Below are positions 56,735 to 64,000 of a stretch of DNA of 64,000 bases, in pieces. The DNA lies in assembly GCF_902170305.1 (NCBI RefSeq), contig NZ_CABHWW010000026.1:124001-188000 (forward strand). The letters run 5' to 3'. Source of the DNA: Yersinia alsatica. Its GTDB lineage: Bacteria; Pseudomonadota; Gammaproteobacteria; Enterobacterales; Enterobacteriaceae. Within the stretch, counting starts at the first letter, position 1. The number at the start of each line of letters is the position of its first letter. The position numbers were made by a program, and so were the translations under genes. Below the pieces are notes generated by a model. It was not told the origin of the DNA. It saw only the letters and a list, made by a program, of their open reading frames with translations, and searched no databases.

Positions 56735-58174
56735 TTAATTTAATCCCAGCGCTTTCTTCACGCCATTACCGTAATCAGGATGAACCTTGGTAAACAGCTC
56801 TACCTGACGACGTTGGATCTCTTCCGGAACTTGAGATAGTTCACCGGCAATACGGGCAAACATCCGTTGATGTTCTTCTGCACTGAGCAGGTTGAATAGC
56901 GCCCGTGGTTGTGAGAAGTAATCTTCATCTTCGCGATGATTCCAGTGATCTGCCGCCCCTTCCAGTGTTAATGGCGGTTCGCTGAAATCAGGTTGTTCCT
57001 GGAACAAACCAAAACTGTTTGGTTCGTAAGTCGCGGTATTGCCACTGTTACCATCAACGCGCATTGCGCCGTCGCGATGATAATTGTGGAATGGACATTT
57101 AGCACTGTTCACCGGGATCTGATGATGGTTAACCCCCAAACGATAACGTGCAGCATCGCCGTAGGAGAACAGACGGCCTTGCAGCATACGGTCAGGAGAG
57201 AAACTCACTCCCGGAACCACGTTGGCGGGGTTAAATGAGGCTTGCTCAACTTCGGCGAAGTAGTTTTCCGGGTTACGGTTTAACTCGAAGAAACCCACAT
57301 CAATTAATGGATAATCGCCGTGTGGCCACACCTTGGTCAGGTCAAACGGATTATAAGGCGTTTGTGATGCTTCATGCTCTGGCATTATCTGAATCTGTAG
57401 ATTCCAACGCGGGAAGTCACCACGTTCGATTGCTTCGTACAAATCACGCTGTGAACTTTCTCTGTCTGTGCCAACCAGTTTTTCAGCTTCATCATCCATA
57501 AGATTTTCAATGCCTTGTTGGCAGCGGAAATGGAATTTAACCCAGAAACGCTCATTGTTGGCATTGATAAAACTGAAGGTATGACTGCCGAATCCGTGCA
57601 TGTGGCGATAAGATTTTGGCAGGCCGCGGTCACTGAAATCGATGGTGAGCTGGTGTAGCGATTCTGGTAGCTGGGAGAAGAAATCCCACTTATAAATTGG
57701 GTTACGCAGGTTGGTGCGTGGGTCGCGTTTTACTACGTGGTTTAAGTCGGGGAACTTCAGCGGGTCACGTAAATAAAACACTGGCGTGTCATTACCGACT
57801 AAATCCCAGTTGCCTTCTTCGGTGTAATATTTCATGGCGAAACCACGAATATCACGCTCAGCATCAGCAGCACCACGTTCGCCAGCAACGGTTGAGAAGC
57901 GGACAAACATTTCAGTTTGCTTACCAATCTCGGAGAAAATTTTTGCTCGTGTGTATCGGGTAATATCGTGAGTCACGGTAAACGTACCGTAAGCACCAGA
58001 ACCTTTAGCATGCATGCGGCGCTCTGGGATAACTTCGCGGTCGAAATGGGCTAGTTTTTCCAGGAACCACACGTCTTGCAGTAACATCGGGCCACGTCGG
58101 CCTGCAGTAACAACATTATTATTATCAACAACGGGAGCACCAGCTGCGGTCGTTAATCCTTTCTTTTTGCTCAT
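56735..58174 (-). CDS. katA: Monofunctional heme catalase (KatA type)
   Basis: Disproportionates hydrogen peroxide. A 479-residue small-subunit clade-3-type catalase. Catalytic His in the segment [20 protein letters not shown] (V-T-H-D; here the usual GAYGTF precedes), Asn in [16 protein letters not shown], and proximal heme Tyr in [17 protein letters not shown]. The NADPH-binding region [17 protein letters not shown] is conserved. Two ATG codons start the frame; the second (58174) is 7 bases after GGAG. It is probably cytoplasmic (no signal peptide). The gene converges on menE. Confidence 0.94.
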   Translation of the reverse strand: MSKKKGLTTAAGAPVVDNNNVVTAGRRGPMLLQDVWFLEKLAHFDREVIPERRMHAKGSGAYGTFTVTHDITRYTRAKIFSEIGKQTEMFVRFSTVAGERGAADAERDIRGFAMKYYTEEGNWDLVGNDTPVFYLRDPLKFPDLNHVVKRDPRTNLRNPIYKWDFFSQLPESLHQLTIDFSDRGLPKSYRHMHGFGSHTFSFINANNERFWVKFHFRCQQGIENLMDDEAEKLVGTDRESSQRDLYEAIERGDFPRWNLQIQIMPEHEASQTPYNPFDLTKVWPHGDYPLIDVGFFELNRNPENYFAEVEQASFNPANVVPGVSFSPDRMLQGRLFSYGDAARYRLGVNHHQIPVNSAKCPFHNYHRDGAMRVDGNSGNTATYEPNSFGLFQEQPDFSEPPLTLEGAADHWNHREDEDYFSQPRALFNLLSAEEHQRMFARIAGELSQVPEEIQRRQVELFTKVHPDYGNGVKKALGLN

Positions 58175-58532
58175 CATTTTCTCCAGTATAGCTGTTGAAT
58201 TGATTGCGTTTTCGGGTGTTTTAAAGCATTACATCGCGCCAAAAGCCTGATTGACAAGATAATAACTTAAACAACATCAGGGATTTATTCTTTGATCTCC
58301 ACACTAGTTGTAGCCTTATTGCCGCGATTCAGCAAATAGGCACGCCTTATCGTTACTATCGCCAACATAAGACATATAAATTGCATAACTATTTACAATC
58401 ATTTGAAATACTGTGGTATTTAATCGTTTTTTCCGTGTGTTTATGGGCTTTTTTTCGGTTAAACTCGGTACAGGAAAAACCTGTTAGCCAGAGTTTGCTC
58501 ATGGGTGACATCACGAATAATGAGAGAAAAAT
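58175..58532. other. Divergent katA/yfaZ control region
   Basis: A 358-bp gap. A possible sigma-70 promoter for katA on the minus strand has TTGTCA (complement of 58252-58257) and TGTAAT (complement of 58228-58233) with an 18-bp spacer. OxyR control is expected for catalase but no site can be assigned by eye. The yfaZ ribosome site is GAGAG at 58520-58524. Confidence 0.4.
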
Positions 58533-59075
58533 ATGAAGAAGCATTTAATTGCGGGCGCTGCCAGCTTGCTGTTTGTGGCGGGTTCAGCCAGTGCAGTGAG
58601 TTTTAACGCCGAAACCGGGCGTCATTACACCAACTTAGGATTCGGCCTTGGCACTAACACTGGCGGCCTGGCTATCAGTGGTAACTGGGCGCGTAGTGAC
58701 CATGACGGAGATATCTACGGCATGGGCTTGGGCTTCAATTTACCGATTGGCCCAATGATGGCCACTGTCGGCGGGAAAGGCATTTATATGTCACCAGAAG
58801 ACGGTAGCAATGGCGGTGCGATTGCGATTGGCGGCGGTTTAACCTATCCAATCAACAAGTCATTCACTTTATACGGTGAAGGCTATTTCGCCCCAGAAGA
58901 GTTGACTAGCGGCATGAAATCTTACAGCGAAGCCAACGGTGGCGTGCGCTGGAGTGTCTTCCGCCCACTGACTGTTGATGTCGGTTATCGCTATATCAAT
59001 ATGGAAGGTAAAGAAGGGCATCGTGATAATCGCCTGGCGGATGGGGTGTATATTGGTGCCGGCCTGAACTTCTAA
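58533..59075 (+). CDS. yfaZ: YfaZ-family outer-membrane beta-barrel protein
   Basis: A 180-residue outer-membrane protein. Signal peptide MKKHLIAGAASLLFVAGSASA (cut after residue 21). The mature part alternates hydrophobic residues in short strands ending in a C-terminal Phe (VYIGAGLNF), as required for outer-membrane insertion. GFGLGTNTGGLAISGNWARSDHDGDIYGMGLGFNLPIG and the later GYRYINMEG match the YfaZ pattern. The function is unknown. An ERIC element follows. Confidence 0.88.
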   Translation: MKKHLIAGAASLLFVAGSASAVSFNAETGRHYTNLGFGLGTNTGGLAISGNWARSDHDGDIYGMGLGFNLPIGPMMATVGGKGIYMSPEDGSNGGAIAIGGGLTYPINKSFTLYGEGYFAPEELTSGMKSYSEANGGVRWSVFRPLTVDVGYRYINMEGKEGHRDNRLADGVYIGAGLNF

Positions 59076-59080
59076 TTCCC

Positions 59081-59200
59081 ATATGCCCTTGAGGCTACAG
59101 CGGTGTTAGCGGCACTTACTCCCCCGAACCACTGACTTAAGTCAGCTCATCGGGATGAGTTCGTTTGCTGCCTTGCTGTAGCCCCAATGGCTGCGGGCGT
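59081..59200. repeat. ERIC-type intergenic repeat, copy D
   Basis: An element of about 120 bp with the ERIC core CCCGAACCACTGACTTAAGT / CAGCTCATCGGGATGAGTTC and complementary arms (TTGAGGCTACAG / CTGTAGCCCCAA). The right end is diverged, so the boundary is approximate. It lies between the convergent yfaZ and tyrP genes. Confidence 0.75.
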
Positions 59201-59301
59201 TTGGCTACTGCGCGTCATCACGCCGCGCTGGGCGCACTCAGATTGACTTAGCGCGCTACGCCTTAATGGTTGTATGGTTAAAACTGATTACCGGGGAAAA
59301 C

Positions 59302-60510
59302 TTACCCAACCGCAGGTAGCGCGCCAGTAACAATTCCCACCTGAATACTAATGACCACAACTCCACAAGCAAATACCGCGGCCAGTGCCGGTTTCCCGCC
59401 CCAGACTCGATAACTTCCCTGATGGATTTTACGTGCTTTCCACGCCAGCATCGCGGGCAGAATTAATGCCAACACGGATAGTGCGACGGCGGCAAAGCCC
59501 AGCGCCATGATAAAGCCACGTGGATAAAACAGCGCGAACAGCAGCGGCGGCACAAAGGTAATGACGCCGGTTTGCAGGCGGCCGCGCACTGAATTACGGC
59601 GTTTAAATAAGTCTGCTAGATAGTCAAACAGCCCTAATGCCACTCCGAGGAATGAGGTTGCCAGCGCCAAATCGGCAAACAAGTGAACCGCCAGCTCAAC
59701 ATGGGGAGAGGCCACCACATCGCGCACCGCTTGCAATAACCCATTCAAACCAGCTTGCTGCGCCAAAATACCCATAAAAGTCGGGGAGGAAATAGAGCCT
59801 AACGTGGTCAATTGCCAGAAAATATAAGCAATTAGCGGAATGGCGCTGCCGATAATAAATACCCAGCGCAGTTTGCGAATATTGCCGCCCATATAATTGA
59901 CAATACTTGGTACGCTGCCATGAAAACCAAATGAAGTGAAAATCACTGGAATAGCCGAGAGAGCCAGCCCTTGTTCCAATGGCAGCGTCAATAAGTTGGT
60001 TTTTTCAATATGCGGCATCATCAATGCCAACATCACAATCAGGAAGATAATTTTGGCGCTGAAGAGGATACGGTTAAATAAATCGACCGAGTGGGTTCCG
60101 ATACAGACCACGCCACCGGCAACCAGGGTGAACAGCAGCACGCCGAGTGAGGTGGGAAATGAGTGCTGAGTCCATTGGCTGATACTGGTTGCCAGCAATT
60201 CGCCTGCACCACTGATATAGGCTGCCGTCAGTGCATACATCAGAAACATCATGCTAAAGCCGGTGATCCATTGGCCTCGATTGCCGAGATAACGTTTAGC
60301 CAAGGTACCCAGCCCGGTATCTGCCGCTTCGTGCTGATAGACTTCAACTAAGAGTAATGCGGTATAACACATTAATAACCAAAGAGAAATTAACAATGCA
60401 AGTGTAACGCCAAAGCCAACACCGGCAGCGGCCAGTGGCATAGCCAGCATACCTGCACCAATGGTGGTGCCGGCAACGATAAATATACTGCCCAGAGTGC
60501 GATTCTTCAC
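59302..60510 (-). CDS. tyrP: Tyrosine-specific transport protein TyrP
   Basis: A proton-coupled tyrosine permease of the HAAAP family in the inner membrane. 402 residues with 11 predicted helices. The start [33 protein letters not shown] and later [24 protein letters not shown] and [38 protein letters not shown] match E. coli TyrP closely. The frame is open 25 codons upstream; the GTG at 60510 follows GAGG and gives the family start. A TyrR box pair lies about 70-110 bp upstream, so regulation by tyrosine/TyrR is likely. Confidence 0.93.
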   Translation of the reverse strand: MKNRTLGSIFIVAGTTIGAGMLAMPLAAAGVGFGVTLALLISLWLLMCYTALLLVEVYQHEAADTGLGTLAKRYLGNRGQWITGFSMMFLMYALTAAYISGAGELLATSISQWTQHSFPTSLGVLLFTLVAGGVVCIGTHSVDLFNRILFSAKIIFLIVMLALMMPHIEKTNLLTLPLEQGLALSAIPVIFTSFGFHGSVPSIVNYMGGNIRKLRWVFIIGSAIPLIAYIFWQLTTLGSISSPTFMGILAQQAGLNGLLQAVRDVVASPHVELAVHLFADLALATSFLGVALGLFDYLADLFKRRNSVRGRLQTGVITFVPPLLFALFYPRGFIMALGFAAVALSVLALILPAMLAWKARKIHQGSYRVWGGKPALAAVFACGVVVISIQVGIVTGALPAVG

Positions 60511-60579
60511 GCTTTCCTCTACTACATGACAATTTATTGGAATTATTGAGTGCAGCAGAGTAGTAGATTGGCCTATTTG

Positions 60580-60597
60580 TGTCAAATCGACGTTACG
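60580..60597. promoter_or_regulatory. TyrR box, weak candidate (tyrP)
   Basis: TGTCAA-N6-GTTACG matches nine of twelve TyrR consensus positions. It is centred 23 bp from the strong box, the kind of strong/weak tandem known upstream of E. coli tyrP. Confidence 0.5.
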
Positions 60598-60602
60598 CGC
60601 AG

Positions 60603-60620
60603 TGTAATATTATGTTTACA
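60603..60620. promoter_or_regulatory. TyrR box, strong (tyrP)
   Basis: TGTAAT-N6-TTTACA matches the TyrR consensus TGTAAA-N6-TTTACA with one mismatch. It lies 93 bp upstream of the tyrP start. Confidence 0.75.
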
Positions 60621-60739
60621 TTAATAGGTGTATGAAAACAGATACATTTATTGCGCTTATTTTTTATCCCAGTGGGAAATGATTGTGTTTAGGTGCTGAG
60701 ATTCATAAAGTGAGTGGTATGGGTTGAACGGAGAAGAAA

Positions 60740-61933
60740 ATGATCAGAGTTGAGATGTTGAGTACCGGGGATGAAGTGCTACATGGGCAGATTATTGATA
60801 CCAATGCTGCATGGCTGGCAGATTATTTGTTTAATCAGGGATTACCCATCAGCAGTAGGGAAACTGTCGGTGATTCACTCTCGGCTCTTATTGAGGTGTT
60901 AACTGAGCGCAGCCAGGTGGCCGATGTGTTGATTGTCAATGGCGGGCTTGGGCCAACCAGTGATGATCTGAGTGCATTGGCGGCAGCGCGAGCCGCTGGA
61001 ACGGAGCTGATTGAGCATCCTGAATGGATTGCGCGGATGGAGGCTTTCTTTCATGAGCGCGGCAGGGTGATGTCGTCGACTAACCGCAAGCAAGCCCATA
61101 TTCCGGCCAATGCAGAAATGCTGGATAACCCGGTTGGTACTGCCTGTGGTTTCGCATTACAGCTTAATAAGTGCTTAATGTTTTTCACCCCCGGCGTGCC
61201 GTCAGAATTTAAAGTGATGGTTAAGCAGCAGATTATGCCGCGGTTACGCCAGCATTTTGAGGTGGCTGAGCCACCATTATGTTTACGAATGACCACCTTT
61301 GGTCGCTCTGAAAGTGATTTGGCGCTAGAGCTAGACCCGCTGTCACTCCCACAGGGGGCGGTGCTCGGTTATCGTTCATCTGCACCTATCATTGAATTGA
61401 AGTTAACCGGACCAGCCTCGCAGCGTGCGGCGATGGAGCAAGTGTGGCAGCAGGTAAGGGCGGTGGCGGGCGACAGCACCATCTTTGAAGGTACTCAAGG
61501 TTTGCCAGCATTGTTGGCTGAACAATTGACGCAGCGCGGGTTGCTGTTGGCGGTCAGCGAGCAATTTACTGGCGGATTGATGCACTGGCAGTTACAGAGT
61601 GCGAGCGCGCCATTGGCGGGGGGCGAGCTATTACCGGCTCATTGCCAAGAATCCTTAACCGAAGTTGCCAGCCGTGCTCAGTCATTATCTATGCTGTGCG
61701 GTGCGCAGGTGGTGCTGGCTGTGAGTACCATGCAAAATGATCGTTTAAGTGTGGCGCTGCATACCCCTGATGGGACTTTTGCCCAGACAGTACGTTATCA
61801 GGCCAGCCGCCATGGATTGCGTATTCGTCAGGAAAGTAGCGCCATGCTGGCATTGGATATGTTACGCCGCTGGCTGAAGGGCAGCCCAGTCTGCGGTCAA
61901 CACGGCTGGCTGGAAGTGGTTGAGATTTTGTAA
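60740..61933 (+). CDS. yfaY: CinA-like protein YfaY with degenerate amidohydrolase domain
   Basis: 397 residues in two parts. Residues 1-170 are a MoCF/MoaB-like domain (VEMLSTGDEVLHGQIIDTNAAWLA; NGGLGPTSDDLSALAAA; FTPGVPSEFKVMV), the COG1058 CinA N-terminus. The C-terminal part (about 250-397) corresponds to the NMN amidohydrolase (PncC) domain, but the active-site motif A-E-S-C-T-G-G reads S-E-Q-F-T-G-G, so the catalytic Ser is replaced by Gln and the next Cys by Phe. The E. coli YfaY homologue likewise is not considered an active NMN deamidase. It stands alone between tyrP (divergent) and eco, with a terminator after it. Confidence 0.88.
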   Translation: MIRVEMLSTGDEVLHGQIIDTNAAWLADYLFNQGLPISSRETVGDSLSALIEVLTERSQVADVLIVNGGLGPTSDDLSALAAARAAGTELIEHPEWIARMEAFFHERGRVMSSTNRKQAHIPANAEMLDNPVGTACGFALQLNKCLMFFTPGVPSEFKVMVKQQIMPRLRQHFEVAEPPLCLRMTTFGRSESDLALELDPLSLPQGAVLGYRSSAPIIELKLTGPASQRAAMEQVWQQVRAVAGDSTIFEGTQGLPALLAEQLTQRGLLLAVSEQFTGGLMHWQLQSASAPLAGGELLPAHCQESLTEVASRAQSLSMLCGAQVVLAVSTMQNDRLSVALHTPDGTFAQTVRYQASRHGLRIRQESSAMLALDMLRRWLKGSPVCGQHGWLEVVEIL

Positions 61934-61949
61934 TTATCGCAGAAACGAA

Positions 61950-61976
61950 AAGGCAGAATTTATATTCTGCCTTTTG
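61950..61976. terminator. Terminator between yfaY and eco
   Basis: AAGGCAGAAT and ATTCTGCCTT form a perfect 10-bp stem around TTAT, with T residues after and A residues before; shared by convergent genes. Confidence 0.85.
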
Positions 61977-61999
61977 TGTTATTGAGTTTATCGCGCGGG

Positions 62000-62506
62000 T
62001 TATTTCACCTGCGCACTTCTGACTTCCTTGCCTGCTTCCCAAATTCGGTATTTCACATCAACACCTTGCGGTACATACACCACAATTGGCAGTCGGCTGT
62101 TGTAGCGCTGCATTCCGGCATCACCCAGATTGGCGGCGATAAATTGTGGGCGGCGCTTGTTATCCGGGCAGGCCATCATGGTAGAGGCCGGTTCTGAGAT
62201 TTTATCCATCACCAGATAGTCAAATCCCCAACCAGACAGAGTTCTGGTTTCCAGATTGCCACCGAGCATATGACGGTTACAGTCAACTTCAAGGGTTTTT
62301 CCAATCAGCAATTCAACTTTGAAGCGGCTTTCATCTTCTTGTGGATCAAGGAAAATTACCTGGCGGCTCATGCCTTTTTCAGCTTGTGGATAAGGCGCAA
62401 TCTTCTCTAACGGCTGTTGCCGATCAAGCTGCGGCTCTGTGGCGGCAAAAGTACTGACCGATGCTGCCATTAACAGGCTGGTTATCGCGATTGACACTAT
62501 TTTCAT
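62000..62506 (-). CDS. eco: Ecotin, periplasmic serine-protease inhibitor
   Basis: A dimeric inhibitor of trypsin-like, chymotrypsin-like and elastase-like proteases in the periplasm. 168 residues. Signal peptide to about residue 21 (SVSTFAA); mature body with the reactive loop [16 protein letters not shown], where the Met-Met pair and the adjacent Cys (disulfide with the Cys in [10 protein letters not shown]) are conserved. The C-terminal [20 protein letters not shown] strand mediates dimerisation. ATG 62506 follows AGGGAC. Confidence 0.95.
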   Translation of the reverse strand: MKIVSIAITSLLMAASVSTFAATEPQLDRQQPLEKIAPYPQAEKGMSRQVIFLDPQEDESRFKVELLIGKTLEVDCNRHMLGGNLETRTLSGWGFDYLVMDKISEPASTMMACPDNKRRPQFIAANLGDAGMQRYNSRLPIVVYVPQGVDVKYRIWEAGKEVRSAQVK

Positions 62507-62653
62507 TTTTTGTCCCTATGATTTATCAGGTAATACCGACAGTAAAATATCACACAACCGGGAGTCTGATTATAGGTGAAATCCGAACTTTCTTGATGAG
62601 GAATAAGCCAAGCTTATGTTTTGACAATACAATCTCTCGATAAGGGTCGGTCA

Positions 62654-62911
62654 CTAAAGCTCGATTTCAATATCACCCTGTGGTTGACAGCAGCAGGGCA
62701 GGATCTCACCGGTTTGGATAAAGGCCAGCGGTTGCTGGTGATAGCAAACCTCGCCCTTCAGCAAACGCAGGCGGCAAGAGCCACAATAGCCGGAGCGGCA
62801 TTGGTACTCGATTTGTACCTGATGGTGTTCGAGCGTTTCCAACAAATTGCGGCTATTCGCTGGGGGGGTAAGTTGAGCACCGGTGGTGCTCAACGTCACT
62901 AGAGATTTCAT
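62654..62911 (-). CDS. yfaE: [2Fe-2S] ferredoxin YfaE
   Basis: An 85-residue plant-type ferredoxin that maintains the diferric-tyrosyl radical cofactor of NrdB in E. coli. The cluster ligands are visible as C-x4-C-x2-C in YQCRSGYCGSCRLRLLKGEV and the distal Cys in ILPCCCQPQGD. It begins 3 bases after the nrdB stop and is almost certainly co-transcribed with it. Confidence 0.94.
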   Translation of the reverse strand: MKSLVTLSTTGAQLTPPANSRNLLETLEHHQVQIEYQCRSGYCGSCRLRLLKGEVCYHQQPLAFIQTGEILPCCCQPQGDIEIEL

Positions 62912-62914
62912 CGA

Positions 62915-64000
62915 TTACAGCTCGAAATCACTCAGGTCATCAGCACTGACTTCTGAATCAATCTGACCGACCAGATAAGAACTGACTTCAACTTCCTGCG
63001 GTGCAACTTGCACGTTATCGGAAACTAACCACGAATTGATCCACGGAATTGGATTGGTGCGAATAGCAAATGGCACACCGAGACCCACGGCTTGCATGCG
63101 AATATTAGTAATATATTCAACATATTGGCATAAAATATCTTTATTCAGACCAATCATGGAGCCGTCGCGGAACAGATATTCGGCCCACTCTTTCTCTTGT
63201 TCTGCGGCCAAAACAAACAGGTCATAGCACTGTTGCTGACACTCTTGGGCAATTTCGGCCATTTCAGGATCGTCTTCGCCTGAGCGCATCAAATTCAGAA
63301 TATGTTGAGTGCCCGTCAGATGCAGGGCTTCATCGCGCGCAATCATTTTGATGATTTTCGCATTGCCTTCCATCAGTTCGCGCTCGGCAAAGGCAAAGGA
63401 ACAGGCGAAGCTGACATAGAAACGAATAGCTTCCAGTGCATTCACACTCATCAAGCACAGATAAAGCTGTTTTTTCAGCTCGCGCAGATTAACCACCACC
63501 GTTTTGCCATTAACCTGATGACTGCCTTCGCCCAGCAGATGGTAGTAACTGGTCATCTCAATCAGATCGTCATAATACGCCGAGATATCTTTCGCGCGCT
63601 TGAGGATCTCTTCGTTGGTCACGATATCATCGAAAACAATCGCAGGGTCATTAACGATATTGCGGATGATATGCGTGTAAGAACGTGAGTGAATGGTTTC
63701 CGAGAATGACCAAGTTTCAACCCAGGTTTCCAGCTCAGGAATCGAGATGAGTGGCAACAGGGCGATATTAGGGCTGCGGCCCTGAATAGAGTCCAGCAAG
63801 GTTTGGTATTTCAGGTTGCTGATAAAAATGTGTTTTTCGTGTTCTGGCAGATTCTGATAATCGATACGATCCCGAGAGACGTCAATCTCTTCCGGACGCC
63901 AGAAAAACGACAGTTGCTTTTCAATCAGTTTCTCGAAAATAGCGTGTTTTTGCTGGTCGAAACGCGCCACATTGACGGGTTGACCAAAGAACATCGGCTC
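62915..64000 (-). CDS. nrdB: Ribonucleoside-diphosphate reductase 1 subunit beta, 5' end beyond window
   Basis: The class Ia radical-generating subunit. The frame is open to the window end (codons for Glu-Pro precede [12 protein letters not shown]), so the Met there is internal and about 15 further residues lie outside. 361 residues are seen. Di-iron and radical-site segments: [17 protein letters not shown] (Glu, His, and the radical Tyr), [30 protein letters not shown] (Glu, Glu, His). The flexible C-terminal tail ([15 protein letters not shown]-like, ending in acidic-Phe-Glu-Leu) binds NrdA. yfaE follows after 3 bases. Confidence 0.96.
   Translation of the reverse strand, partial: EPMFFGQPVNVARFDQQKHAIFEKLIEKQLSFFWRPEEIDVSRDRIDYQNLPEHEKHIFISNLKYQTLLDSIQGRSPNIALLPLISIPELETWVETWSFSETIHSRSYTHIIRNIVNDPAIVFDDIVTNEEILKRAKDISAYYDDLIEMTSYYHLLGEGSHQVNGKTVVVNLRELKKQLYLCLMSVNALEAIRFYVSFACSFAFAERELMEGNAKIIKMIARDEALHLTGTQHILNLMRSGEDDPEMAEIAQECQQQCYDLFVLAAEQEKEWAEYLFRDGSMIGLNKDILCQYVEYITNIRMQAVGLGVPFAIRTNPIPWINSWLVSDNVQVAPQEVEVSSYLVGQIDSEVSADDLSDFEL

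Noticed and set aside
1-64000. Prophage, transposase, CRISPR array, toxin-antitoxin pair, rRNA or tRNA genes
   Set aside because: I looked for integrase/transposase motifs, regularly spaced direct repeats, small paired ORFs and cloverleaf sequences and saw none that I could support.

Overview
The window is an ordinary-GC enterobacterial chromosome segment that looks like Yersinia (Y. enterocolitica-like; species not certain). The basis is residue-level similarity of the core genes to their E. coli homologues as I remember them, Yersinia-type gene content (a RovM/LrhA regulator beside nuo; catalase, YfaZ and TyrP next to men and nrdB), and several ERIC repeats of about 126 bp. There are no rRNA or tRNA genes, transposases, phage genes or CRISPR arrays.

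Layout. 0-13.5 kb: the 3' end of a LacI-type regulator gene, then pta and ackA (acetate overflow) separated by two abutting ERIC elements; yfbV, yfbU, yfbT; a DUF4239 membrane protein; yfbS (permease with RCK-type domains); yfbR (5'-nucleotidase); a small secreted Cys-containing protein; alaA; and lrhA/rovM behind a long structured leader. 14.2-29.4 kb: the complete 13-gene nuoA-N operon for respiratory complex I, with fused nuoCD and two unusually structured intercistronic gaps (B-C and F-G).

29.5-48.6 kb is accessory relative to the E. coli order, in which the nuo and elaB-men regions are close together. It holds (i) an 806-residue secreted mosaic protein with beta/gamma-crystallin-like repeats and a GNAT-like end; (ii) a ycdZ-type membrane protein, with a perfect CRP-type palindrome between (i) and (ii); (iii) a five-gene minus-strand operon (SDR, Gfo/Idh/MocA oxidoreductase, xylose-isomerase-like TIM barrel, MFS carrier, fumarate-reductase-like flavoprotein) facing a TetR gene across two copies of a 22-bp operator; (iv) an aldonate/ketoaldonate cluster: idnO, idnK and a YhcH-type gene on one strand, and an IdnR-like regulator, a D-2-hydroxyacid dehydrogenase, an MFS carrier, a UPF0303 protein and edd on the other, with CRP boxes and a GntR/IdnR operator in the two regulatory gaps.

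48.9-56.7 kb: elaB and the menaquinone operon menF-D-H-B-C-E. 56.7-64 kb: catalase, YfaZ outer-membrane protein, an ERIC element, tyrP with TyrR boxes, a CinA-like protein with a degenerate amidase site, ecotin, yfaE and nrdB (cut by the window end).

How they fit together: NADH dehydrogenase I and menaquinone synthesis serve respiration, and Pta-AckA handles acetyl-CoA overflow. The two accessory catabolic clusters appear to feed sugar acids and an unidentified polyhydroxylated substrate into central metabolism. The least explained parts are the secreted mosaic protein and the TetR-controlled oxidoreductase/TIM-barrel cluster.
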